DNA of 9,177 bases from Pseudonocardia sp. GTDB lineage: Bacteria; Actinomycetota; Actinomycetes; Mycobacteriales; Pseudonocardiaceae. Location: contig JAKDLE010000068.1 in assembly GCA_030453005.1 (NCBI GenBank), positions 1-9,177 of the forward strand. Direction: 5' to 3'. The notes under the pieces are model-generated. The model ran no database searches. It had not been told where the DNA came from and saw nothing but the letters and a program-made list of their open reading frames with translations. Of this stretch, positions 1 through 6,631 are shown in pieces; the stretch's first letter is position 1; the number at the start of each line of letters is the position of its first letter. The position numbers and the translations under genes were made by a program.

Positions 1-411
1 GATCGTCTCGTAGGTCGTGATGCCCTGAAACCGGGCGTACAGCAACGCCTCGCGATCGTCGGAGATCCACCACGAACCGGCGAACTCCGTCCACTCCTTG
101 ATCACGACGCAGGTCTCGGCTTCCCCGAGATGCTGGAGCGGCTTGGCGTCCGTACCGCCGAACACCGCCCGGCGCACCCGGTTCACCCGCCGCACATCGG
201 AATCGGCGGTGATCTCGATCGGATCGTCGAGCCAGCCAGCGGTCGGGACACCGGCGAGTGCCGGCAGGTACCGCGCGGATCTGCTGGCCTCGTACGCCAC
301 GGTGGCCGTCCATCGTCCCCGCCCGTTGAGTACGACCTGCAGCAGGTCGAGCCGGTCCACGGCGGCGAAGTTGCACAACACCGTGTTGTCGGGGAACAGG
401 AAGGTCGTCAC
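1..411 (-). CDS. PIN-like nuclease-type protein, partial (3' end outside window)
   Basis: The reading frame is open from a GTG at 411 to the window edge (137 codons visible). The GTG overlaps the TGA stop of the XRE/ImmA gene (GTGA, 408-411), so the two are almost certainly co-transcribed and translationally coupled. The visible protein begins VTTFLFPDNTVLCNF, with an early Asp at residue 8 after a hydrophobic strand. It has a LGEAET motif near 95-100 and an SDD near 117-119, the spacing of the acidic residues of PIN-domain RNases. PIN enzymes cut RNA using Mg2+ held by such acids. By inference this is the toxin-like partner of the XRE/ImmA protein. The C-terminus is not visible and no close family name is claimed, so a non-toxin PIN-like protein is possible. 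Confidence 0.65.
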   Translation of the reverse strand, partial: MTTFLFPDNTVLCNFAAVDRLDLLQVVLNGRGRWTATVAYEASRSARYLPALAGVPTAGWLDDPIEITADSDVRRVNRVRRAVFGGTDAKPLQHLGEAETCVVIKEWTEFAGSWWISDDREALLYARFQGITTYETI

Positions 412-1499
412 GAGGCGTCGATGGTCCCGTTCTCCACGTCCAGAGCGCGCCTGATCTCCTCGACGTCAACGCCGAGCAGGTTGGCGTAGGGGCGCAATGT
501 CGTCGCTCCCGCATCGTAAGCGGCGTAGGCGTCCCGGGTGAGTAGCCCCGGGGGGCGTTGCCGGTTCGCCTCACTGACCTGCCGGGCGAAGTCGGGTCCT
601 CGCCCGGCAAGCGAGGACGCTCGGCGCGCGGTGAGGTTGCGGAACCGGTCGCAGGTTCCGGCGTCGATGAGCCGAAGCGCCTTCAACCGGTACGCGAGCG
701 CTGAGGGTGTGACGATCAGGTCGCAGGCGAGCACGGCGAAGCTCTGCTCGGTCAAGCCGACGCTGCCGACGGCCGCACGCAACGTCGGCTCCGGCATCAG
801 GAACGCAGCGGCGAACGCATTCGCGCGCAGCTCGCTGGGCGATTTTCCCTGTGCCCGGTCGAAGACGTCCTCGTCGAGATGGACGCCCTGGTCGTCCTCG
901 ACGAGCAGGTGGCCCAGCTCATGAGCGAGCGTGAATCGTTGGCGGGTCGGCACCGCCGACGTGGCCAGCACGATCAGTTTGACGTCATCTGATGACGTTG
1001 CCAGCCCGTCGAACCCGTCTCCGAGGTCCAGGACGGCGACGTCGGCACCGAACACGGTCTCCACCAGCCCGATGAGATCGGTGTGGTCGGCTCCCTCGAT
1101 CCGAGCCCGTGCGGCCTGGGCGAGCCGGATGCCCTGATCGGTCCACCCGCCGGGCCCGGCAGCAGTTTCCGACGGCTGCCACGGTTGGGCGAAGCCGAGA
1201 TGGGACAGGTCCGAGCGCATCGTGGCGAGCCTGCGTGCCTCGTCCACGGCCCTGCGGGCGCTGCCCCCGGTGGTGCGGGCCGCGATGGCGAGCGGGGTCT
1301 GCTCGCCGGTGATCAGCCAGTCGACCGTGACGGTGCACAGATCGGCGATCCGAGCCAGATCGAGCGAGGAGAAGCGTCGGCTGCCACTCAGTGCCTTGGA
1401 CAACTTTGAGTCGTCCAGTCCGATTCGTACCGCGAAGTCGTGTTGAGTCAGCCCGGACTCCTTGATCAGATCGCGCACGCGGTTGGGGGTGCTGGGCAT
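408..1499 (-). CDS. XRE-family regulator fused to ImmA/IrrE-type metalloprotease (COG2856-like)
   Basis: A 363-residue protein. Residues about 6-65 form an XRE helix-turn-helix (SGLTQHDFAVRIG...SKLSKALSGSRRFS). Residues about 140-280 form an ImmA/IrrE Zn-peptidase domain with FTLAHELGHLLVE (HELGH at 193-197) and a downstream ELRANAFAAAFLMP helix whose Glu (about 223) is the usual third zinc ligand. Proteins of this type bind their own promoter and, in characterised relatives, cleave or regulate a partner repressor in response to damage signals. I chose ATG 1499 over the upstream start at 1556 because the XRE domain begins at once and a promoter lies 7 bases ahead. The upstream extension would include the promoter. 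It sits divergently to drmD, so it could regulate DISARM as well as its PIN partner; that part is inference. Confidence 0.85.
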   Translation of the reverse strand: MPSTPNRVRDLIKESGLTQHDFAVRIGLDDSKLSKALSGSRRFSSLDLARIADLCTVTVDWLITGEQTPLAIAARTTGGSARRAVDEARRLATMRSDLSHLGFAQPWQPSETAAGPGGWTDQGIRLAQAARARIEGADHTDLIGLVETVFGADVAVLDLGDGFDGLATSSDDVKLIVLATSAVPTRQRFTLAHELGHLLVEDDQGVHLDEDVFDRAQGKSPSELRANAFAAAFLMPEPTLRAAVGSVGLTEQSFAVLACDLIVTPSALAYRLKALRLIDAGTCDRFRNLTARRASSLAGRGPDFARQVSEANRQRPPGLLTRDAYAAYDAGATTLRPYANLLGVDVEEIRRALDVENGTIDAS

Positions 1500-1506
1500 G
1501 GACGCG

Positions 1507-1535
1507 ATGCTACAAGCGACTTGCGAAAATCGCAA
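1507..1535 (-). promoter_or_regulatory. Leaderless-type promoter of the XRE/ImmA gene with overlapping inverted repeat
   Basis: Read on the minus strand, TTGCGA (1530-1535), 17 bases, then TAGCAT (1507-1512) make a good -35/-10 pair; the -10 fits the actinobacterial TANNNT pattern. Seven bases follow before the A of ATG 1499, and no Shine-Dalgarno is visible, so transcription probably begins at the start codon. The -35 lies inside the perfect 15-bp inverted repeat TTGCGAAAATCGCAA (1521-1535). A second one, CAAGCGACTTG (1513-1523), fills the spacer. Both are well placed as operators for autorepression by the XRE domain. Confidence 0.6.
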
Positions 1536-1579
1536 AGATCCGGCACTGTTGCGCATCCGAGCGACGGATCTGTAACGCG

Positions 1580-1595
1580 CCGTGATCGTTCACGG
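1580..1595. promoter_or_regulatory. Inverted repeat between the divergent genes, candidate operator
   Basis: CCGTGA-TCGT-TCACGG is a perfect 6+6 inverted repeat 28 bases upstream of the drmD start, between the divergently read XRE/ImmA gene and drmD. Its sequence differs from the repeats in the XRE promoter, so if it is a binding site it may be for another protein or a different affinity class. No convincing -10/-35 for drmD was found beside it. Confidence 0.35.
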
Positions 1596-1622
1596 TAGCG
1601 AGTGTAGTGATGGGGGGACCCG

Positions 1623-4070
1623 ATGACGATCGCACCGGAGCGGCCAGCCAGCGCGCTGCCGCCCGCACCCGAGTCGGGCCAGATCGTCAACGTCCGCGGC
1701 TCCACTTGGGCAGTCGCCGACGTCCGGCGGCAGGGTCTGCCCCGCAGCCCAGCCGACGAGGGCACGGCCGGACTCGCGCACGTGGTGAGCCTGCAGTCGC
1801 TGGAAGAAGACCGGCTCGGTGAGGAGCTGGCCGTCGTCTGGGAGCTGGAGGTCGGACACACCGTCGCCCCCGACCAAGGGCTCCCGGACGTCGTCACCGC
1901 CGACGGGTTCGACGATCCCAACACCCTGGCCGCCTACGTCGACGCGGTGCGCTGGGGCGCGGTCACCTCTGCCGACGCTGACTCCTATCAGGCCCCGTTC
2001 CGCAGCGGTGCCAACGTCGAGGCCTACCAGCTCGAACCATTGCGCCGGGCGCTGCAGTCCTCCCGCACCAACCTGCTGCTGGCTGACGACGTGGGCCTGG
2101 GTAAGACGATCGAGGCTGGCCTGGTCATCCAGGAGCTGCTGCTGCGGCACCGGGCACGATCGGTCGTCATCGTCTGCCCGCCGAGCCTGCGCCTGAAGTG
2201 GCAGGCCGAGATGCGCGACAAGTTCGGCCTCGACTTCGTGATCGTCGACAGCGAGCTGCTGGCGCAGACCCGCCGCAGCCACGGGCTCGCCGCGAACCCG
2301 TTCCGGCTGCACCCGCGGGTGATCGTCAGCATGGCGTGGCTGCCGTCGCTGCGGGCTCAGCGTCTGCTGCGCAGCGTGTATGCCGACGTGCGCGACACGT
2401 CCTTGGCGCGCCGGTTCGCCTTCGACGTCCTCGTGGTCGACGAGGCGCACCACGTCGCGCCGGCGAGTCCGAGCGCGGCGAGCGGGCACCGTGGCTACGC
2501 CGTCGACAGCGCCCGCACCACTGCCACCCGAACGCTCGCCGAGCGCTGCGAGCACCGTCTGTTCCTATCGGCTACCCCGCACAACGGCTACTCCGAGTCG
2601 TTCACCGCGCTGTTGGAAATGATCGACGGACGGCGGTTCAGCCGCGGCGCGCTGCTCGACGAGACGGCGCTACGTGAGGTGACGGTGCGCCGGCTGAAGG
2701 CCGAGCTGACCGGTAAGGGCTTCCGGCCGCGCCGCATCGCCGCGCTGGACTTCACTCCGAGCGACGACGAGCAGGCGCGGTTCGCCACGCTCGACCGCAT
2801 CCTCACCGAGAGCGCCCGCGCCAACGCCAAGGGCCGCTCGGGCGACATCGTGTCGCTGCTGCTCAAGAAGCGGTTCCTGTCCAGCCCATGGTCGTTCGCC
2901 CGCACCCTGGAGCTCTACGAGCACGCAGCCACCACCGGCGCGCTCCCCGACCTGGACGACGAGTACTACCAGGAGATCCTCGGTAGCGAGGCGTCCGACG
3001 AGGAGGAGGGCGACGTCGAGCACCCCGAGTTCACCGCGTTGCGGCAGAGCAAGGCGTCCGACCCGCTGGTGTCCGCCTCGGCGCAGGAGATCAGCGCGCT
3101 CGTCGACTGGGGCCGCGGCTACGAACACCGGCCCGACTCCCGGCTCACCCGGCTGATCGAGTTCCTCGACGCCGTCTGCCGGCCGGATGGGAAGACGTGG
3201 ACGAACGAGCGCGTCGTCGTGTTCACCGAGTACGCCGCCACGCTCGACTGGATCACGCGGGTGCTGTCGCAGCGGGGCTATCGCGACGTCCTCGGCGTGA
3301 TCCAGGGATCCACCCCGCCCGAGGTACGCGAGGACATCCGGGCCGCTTTCACCGAGGACCCGAGCAAGGCGCCCGTGCGGGTGCTGCTGGCCACCGACTC
3401 CGCGGGCGAAGGCATCGACCTGCAGGACCACTGCCATCGGCTGGTGAACTTCGACGTGCCGTTCAACCCGTCACGGCTGGAGCAGCGGATCGGACGCATC
3501 GACCGCTACGGGCAGGACCAGGTGCCCGAGATCTACCACTTCGCGCCCGATTCCACGTCGTCGACCTACGCCGCCGACATGGACTTCATGCGCCGGATCG
3601 CGGAGAAGGTCGGCAATGTCGCCCAGGATCTCGGCTCGGTCTACCAGGTCATCGACGCCGAGGTGCAGGAACACTTCGCCGGCCGTCCCCGGAAGAAGGG
3701 CCGGGCCGCGCCGGACAGCGGCGACGCCATCATCACCCGCGCGCTCGCCGGCGGCATGGAGCTCAACCGGCGTCTCACCGAGCTGTCGCAGACCTACGCC
3801 GAGCGCAAGGTCGAGATGCACCTGACGCCGGGCAACGCGCGCCGCGTCGTGGACGCGGCGCTGGCCCTCACCGCGCAGCCGCCGCTGGTGGAGGTCGGCG
3901 ACGAGGACACCGACGCGCAGGTGTTCGCCGTCCCGGCCCTCGGACCGGCGTGGCAGCCGGCGCTCGACGGCCTGGCCACCCGCCTGGAGCCCGACGTGCT
4001 GCGCCCGATCACGTTCGACGAGACGGCCCAGCACAACGGCGTGGTGCACGTCCACCTCGGCACGCCCTGA
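1623..4070 (+). CDS. drmD: DISARM SNF2-type helicase DrmD, N-terminal 815 residues (frameshifted at ~4060)
   Basis: An SNF2/superfamily 2 helicase. Visible motifs are Walker A DVGLGKT (156-162), DEAH box (273-276), motif III LFLSATPHNG, the helicase C block VFTEYAATLDWITRVL, then GEGIDLQ and QRIGRIDRYGQ (621-631). The N-terminal block (GQIVNVRGSTW, then DAVRWGAVTSAD and PFRSG...AYQL before the ATPase) matches my memory of DrmD, the ATP-dependent helicase specific to class 1 DISARM, which works with DrmA, DrmB, DrmC and a methylase against incoming phage DNA. ATG 1623 follows GGGGGG at 5-base spacing. The frame ends right after FDETAQHNGVVHVHLGTP, too early for the family; the rest of the protein continues in the next frame from 4070. 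The assignment to SNF2 is certain and to DrmD probable. Confidence 0.85.
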   Translation: MTIAPERPASALPPAPESGQIVNVRGSTWAVADVRRQGLPRSPADEGTAGLAHVVSLQSLEEDRLGEELAVVWELEVGHTVAPDQGLPDVVTADGFDDPNTLAAYVDAVRWGAVTSADADSYQAPFRSGANVEAYQLEPLRRALQSSRTNLLLADDVGLGKTIEAGLVIQELLLRHRARSVVIVCPPSLRLKWQAEMRDKFGLDFVIVDSELLAQTRRSHGLAANPFRLHPRVIVSMAWLPSLRAQRLLRSVYADVRDTSLARRFAFDVLVVDEAHHVAPASPSAASGHRGYAVDSARTTATRTLAERCEHRLFLSATPHNGYSESFTALLEMIDGRRFSRGALLDETALREVTVRRLKAELTGKGFRPRRIAALDFTPSDDEQARFATLDRILTESARANAKGRSGDIVSLLLKKRFLSSPWSFARTLELYEHAATTGALPDLDDEYYQEILGSEASDEEEGDVEHPEFTALRQSKASDPLVSASAQEISALVDWGRGYEHRPDSRLTRLIEFLDAVCRPDGKTWTNERVVVFTEYAATLDWITRVLSQRGYRDVLGVIQGSTPPEVREDIRAAFTEDPSKAPVRVLLATDSAGEGIDLQDHCHRLVNFDVPFNPSRLEQRIGRIDRYGQDQVPEIYHFAPDSTSSTYAADMDFMRRIAEKVGNVAQDLGSVYQVIDAEVQEHFAGRPRKKGRAAPDSGDAIITRALAGGMELNRRLTELSQTYAERKVEMHLTPGNARRVVDAALALTAQPPLVEVGDEDTDAQVFAVPALGPAWQPALDGLATRLEPDVLRPITFDETAQHNGVVHVHLGTP

Positions 4071-4678
4071 TGCGACGATCCACGCGGCTGCTGCGCAGCG
4101 CGCTGTTCGGCGTCGAGTCGCCGGTGCACGGGGTCACGGCGGTGGTCGTCGACGGCCTGCCGCAGTCGTGCGTCGCCGCCGTCTCCCGGTTGGTGCTGGT
4201 CGGTCGGGGTGGCCTGCGGCTGCACGAGGAGGTGTTCCTCACCGGCATCCGGGTGCGCGGACAGGCGATGGCCGAGGCCAAGGTGGAGGCGGTGCTCGAC
4301 GCCGCCCTGGACGCCGAGCACCTCACGCTCGCCGACGACGACGTGCGCGACGCCCTGGCCCAGGAGTGGAACGCCGACGGGTCCCGGCTGCGCACCCGGC
4401 TGCTCGCCGCGATGACCCAGAAGGCCGGCAGGCGCCAGGCCACGGTCGCTGCGGCTCTCGACACGCGCCGTGCCGCCGACGTCGCACGGGCGCGGGAGAT
4501 CTTCGGGGCCTTCCGCACCAACCTGCACGACTCGCGCGCGAAGCTGACCGAGGCGATCCGCACCCAGGAGGACATGCTGTTCACCGACGACCAGCACAAG
4601 CAGCGCCGACGCGACCTGGAGGCGACCAGGTCGAGCAGCTGCTGGCCGAGGGGCGCGCGGTCGGCAACAAGGAGCTGA
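4070..4678 (+). pseudogene. drmD: DrmD C-terminal part, detached by frameshift and 3'-truncated
   Basis: ATG 4070 overlaps the preceding TGA (TGATG). The frame encodes RRSTRLLRSALFG and then a long region containing GLRLHEEVFLTG and an Ala/Arg-rich helical, coiled-coil-like stretch (about residues 90-185, with MTQKAGRRQATV and ARAREIFGAFR). This fits the C-terminal region expected after the helicase core of DrmD. Inserting one C after 4060 would fuse it in frame with the upstream part (VHLGHALMRRSTRLL). Family-like sequence stops at RRRDLEA near 4621; the remaining ~18 codons to 4678 are an out-of-frame reading of the Fic gene. If the stop/start overlap allows re-initiation, the two halves could be made as separate polypeptides. 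Confidence 0.7.
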
Positions 4679-5463
4679 GCGAGTACCTGGAGGTCAAGGG
4701 CTACGCCGACGCCGCCGACTGGGTGTATGGGCAGGCTGTCGAGCCGGAGTACGAGAGCGGCGAGCTGCTCACCCTGGCCGAGATCCGGCGGGTCCACCAC
4801 CTCGCGATGCAGCCCGTCTGGGACGTCACCCCACACCCGAGCGCCACCGCGCAGGAGGGGCCCGGCGAGTTCCGCCGGCACGACATCCGCCCGTTCCCCG
4901 GCGGCATGACCCCGCCGTCGTGGGTGCTCGTCGCCGGTGAGATGCGCGGGTGGCTCACCCGTACCACCGAGCTGCGGGTCGCGGGCGTCGCCTTTCCCGA
5001 GCAGGTCGCCGAGCTACACTGCCGCTTCGAGCAGATCCACCCGTTTCTCGACGGCAACGGCCGGGCCGGGCGACTGGTGCTCAACCTGCTGCTCGTCCGG
5101 CTCGGCTACCCACCGGTGATCATCTACAAGCAGCAGCGCGCGCGGTACCTCCGTGCCCTGCGTCGCACCGACACGGGCGACTGCGGCGAGCTCGGCGAGC
5201 TGATCGCCCGCGCGATCCTCGACAACCTCTACCGGTTCGTCGTCCCCGCGATCGCCGGTCCGGCCCGCCTGGTCCCCCTCGCCGCGCTGGCGACGCCCGG
5301 CATCAGCTCATCCGCCCTGCGTGCCGCGGCCGTGCGGGGCGCCCTGCAGGCGGCGAAGGGGCCGGACGGGCAGTGGCGGTCCTCCCGCAACTGGGTCGAC
5401 GAGTACGCGTCGACCCGCGAGAAGCGGCTCGGCCGTCCGAGAACACGCAGGGAGACCGGGTGA
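4621..5463 (+). pseudogene. Fic-domain protein with C-terminal DNA-binding-like tail, 5'-truncated
   Basis: The protein-like sequence starts abruptly at DQVEQLLAEGRAVGNKELSEY (4624 on), directly after the drmD-derived sequence and in another frame. It has no native start codon; the first plausible internal one is GTG 4723. It carries the canonical Fic motif HPFLDGNGRAGR (5038-5073). Fic enzymes transfer AMP (or related groups) from nucleotides to target proteins, with the His as catalytic base. The C-terminal ~60 residues (GISSSALRAAAVRGALQAAK...WVDEYASTREKR) resemble a winged-helix or excisionase-like module. No (S/T)xxxE(G/N) inhibitory motif is seen in the remaining part, so any product could be unregulated; more likely it is a truncated relic. 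Its TGA (5461-5463) overlaps a GTG at 5460. Confidence 0.8.
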
Positions 5464-5560
5464 CAACCTCGAACGCGGTACGCGCGGCCCACCCGGGCGG
5501 GCGGATCGCGCCGGCCCGGCCCACGGGCCGGTCGCGAAGACCCCACCACCCGGCGCTGCG
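5460..5560 (+). pseudogene. drmA-like 5' scrap (start plus codons ~64-80, internal deletion)
   Basis: GTG ACA ACC TCG at 5460 resembles the ATG ACG ACC TCG that opens drmA at 8220. Further on, 5496-5547 aligns with 8409-8459 of drmA (my hand alignment: about 43 of 51 positions, one 1-base gap; the stretch 5501-5520 matches 19 of 20). The protein reading GRIAPARP mirrors GRIAPARL in drmA. The codons between are missing and a frame slip follows. Non-functional if real. GC-rich coincidence is possible for the short start match, less so for the second block. Confidence 0.45.
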
Positions 5561-5714
5561 CGGGAGCACGGCTTCCACACCTACCGCCAGATGCTCCGCT
5601 GGACCGTCAGCCCGACTGCCCGCGTCGAGATCCTCGACCGGCTGCTGGAGGAGAACCACCGCCGCGCCGCGCTCCCCGGCCGAGGCCGAGGACGCCCAGG
5701 GGGAGGACGGGTGA
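5561..5714 (+). pseudogene. 3' remnant of an Eco57I-type adenine methylase, probably drmMI
   Basis: In one frame, 5561-5670 encodes EHGFHTYRQMLRWTVSPTAR followed by EILDRLLEENHRRAA. The pattern RWTVSPxARxEIxxRLLxxNHxR is, from family knowledge, what the extreme C-terminus of Eco57I/PglX-like N6-adenine methylases looks like. After a probable frameshift near 5672 the neighbouring frame gives an acidic tail PAEAEDAQGEDG and a TGA (5712-5714). That stop overlaps GTG 5711, itself matching a drmA start. Class 1 DISARM has its methylase directly before drmA, so position and sequence agree with drmMI. All catalytic motifs (SAM-binding, NPPY) are absent, so it cannot methylate. Confidence 0.55.
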
Positions 5715-5782
5715 CCGCGTCGATGCGGTTCGACGACGCCGAGAGGTCCACGGCGGGGGGCTGCGGGCGCAGGCCTGCCTGA
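5700..5782 (+). pseudogene. Relic of a drmA translation start followed by unrelated sequence
   Basis: 5700-5719, a ribosome binding site (GGGGAGGACGG) plus GTGACCGCG, matches 7301-7320, the RBS and start of the longer drmA fragment, at 19 of 20 bases. The frame from GTG 5711 encodes only 23 residues (VTASMRFDDAERSTAG...) and none after the first few looks like DrmA, so coding was lost just after the start. Between 5783 and 5879 I see no gene. Confidence 0.4.
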
Positions 5783-5862
5783 TCCCAACCGGTGGAAGCC
5801 ACCGACTCCGCCGGGAAGATCGACCGGACTGGGGCCTGAGTGCCCATGTCGTGCCGAGGACG

Positions 5863-5868
5863 AAGGAG
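5863..5868 (+). promoter_or_regulatory. Ribosome binding site AAGGAG, 11 bases before ATG 5880
   Basis: This is the only Shine-Dalgarno-like sequence ahead of the small gene. Spacing is a little long, which fits modest translation. It supports ATG 5880 as the start. Confidence 0.4.
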
Positions 5869-5879
5869 AAACGACGGTT

Positions 5880-6083
5880 ATGGCATCACTTGCGAGCTTG
5901 GAGCAGCGGATCCGGGCGTTGGAGTCCCGACTGGCCGAGGGGGAGGGCGGGTACGGCGACACCCGCTACCGGGTGCGACGGGAGACCATCGCTACCCGGC
6001 TCGACGTGGGGCGGCTACTCGATCAGGCCGGACTGCCGCGCGCCGGCGACGAGGAGATCGATGCGGTGCTCGACGAGGACTGA
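5880..6083 (+). CDS. Small coiled-coil protein, possible antitoxin, function unknown
   Basis: 67 residues. Residues 3-20 (SLASLEQRIRALESRLAE) form a leucine heptad coiled coil, followed by a basic helix (YRVRRETIATRLDVGRLLDQ) and an acidic tail (DEEIDAVLDED). I do not recognise a named family. Small actinobacterial proteins of this build are often found beside PIN-type toxin genes, and its surroundings are full of toxin-antitoxin genes, so an orphan antitoxin is the best guess. No toxin gene follows: the next sequence on the + strand is a short inverted repeat and then the convergent XRE relic. There is no signal peptide or membrane segment. Confidence 0.6.
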   Translation: MASLASLEQRIRALESRLAEGEGGYGDTRYRVRRETIATRLDVGRLLDQAGLPRAGDEEIDAVLDED

Positions 6084-6090
6084 TCCGCCA

Positions 6091-6108
6091 CGCACCATGG
6101 CCGGTGCG
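6091..6108 (+). terminator. Weak hairpin after the small coiled-coil gene
   Basis: CGCACC-ATGGCC-GGTGCG forms a 6-bp GC-rich stem 8 bases after the stop at 6083, between convergent genes. There is no T-run, as is common in actinobacteria. It is short enough to be chance. Confidence 0.25.
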
Positions 6109-6263
6109 ACCCCCGTTCACGCTGCGGGCGGCGAGATCGTCACGATCAGTTCGGCGCCGAGCGCGGCGGCGATCCGCTCCAGCACGGGGATCGTCAGCAC
6201 GGCGCCGCCTGCTTCGAGCAGGGACAGGGCAGGTTGGGTCATGCCCGCACTGGTGGCGACCTC

Positions 6264-6481
6264 GGTCTCAGACCTCCGGCAGTGACTGTGCCGCGCCGCA
6301 CTGACCAGGACATTCGCGATCGAGCCGATCCTGAAACACGATGAGGTTCGGATCGAAGCCGGGCCGGCTGCCACGCCTGGACTGCCCCGATGCGGACCCG
6401 GAGCTGATCGTCCAGCAGGAATTCTTGGTCTACGAGGACGAATTCCTGCTGGACGATCAGCTCTGGCCTCTGGGCGACCTC
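6264..6481. other. Foreign segment interrupting the XRE gene, flanked by a 9-bp direct repeat
   Basis: GGCGACCTC occurs at 6255-6263 and again at 6473-6481, bracketing the segment that splits the XRE reading frame. The pattern resembles an insertion with target duplication, but the duplication does not rebuild the gene exactly (about 4 bases are missing on one side), and no matching terminal inverted repeats or transposase were found. Its interior carries the 24-bp inverted repeat described separately and otherwise nothing I recognise. Confidence 0.4.
6401..6463. repeat. Perfect 24-bp inverted repeat with 15-base loop
   Basis: The left arm 6401-6424 starts GAGCTGATCGTC and ends GAATTC; the right arm 6440-6463 is its exact reverse complement, beginning GAATTC. 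The loop is 6425-6439. All 24 positions pair and pairing stops at both outer ends. No T-run follows on either strand, so it is not a classic terminator. It lies inside the segment that splits the XRE gene. Confidence 0.9.
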
Positions 6482-6631
6482 TGGGAGAGTCCCAGCGCGA
6501 GCCGGCGTTCGCGTACCGCCTGTCCGATCACGAACGCGCGCCGTGCCTCGTCGTATCCCTCGCGGTACCCGGCGGTGCCGCGCCGGCGGCGGGCGATCTC
6601 CTCGAAGGAGCTGCGGTCAGTGCCCCTCTCG

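Noticed and set aside
1500..1556. Upstream start (1556) for the XRE/ImmA gene, adding 19 residues
   Set aside because: The extra codons coincide with the -35/-10 elements and palindromes, and the XRE domain starts naturally at ATG 1499.
1590..2555. Long minus-strand open frame opposite drmD, and similar ones at 2670-3437, 3471-4055 and 3794-4881
   Set aside because: Open only because GC-rich coding DNA rarely forms stops on the opposite strand; low-complexity Arg/Gly/Ala composition and no motifs, while the + frame has full helicase motifs.
6401..6463. The 24-bp inverted repeat as an intrinsic terminator
   Set aside because: A 15-base loop and no T-run on either side; an unusually long perfect stem for a terminator in this GC range, and it lies inside an interrupted gene.
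6255..6481. A complete insertion sequence
   Set aside because: Only ~215 bp, with no transposase frame and no terminal inverted repeats matching each other; the flanking 9-bp repeat alone is not enough.
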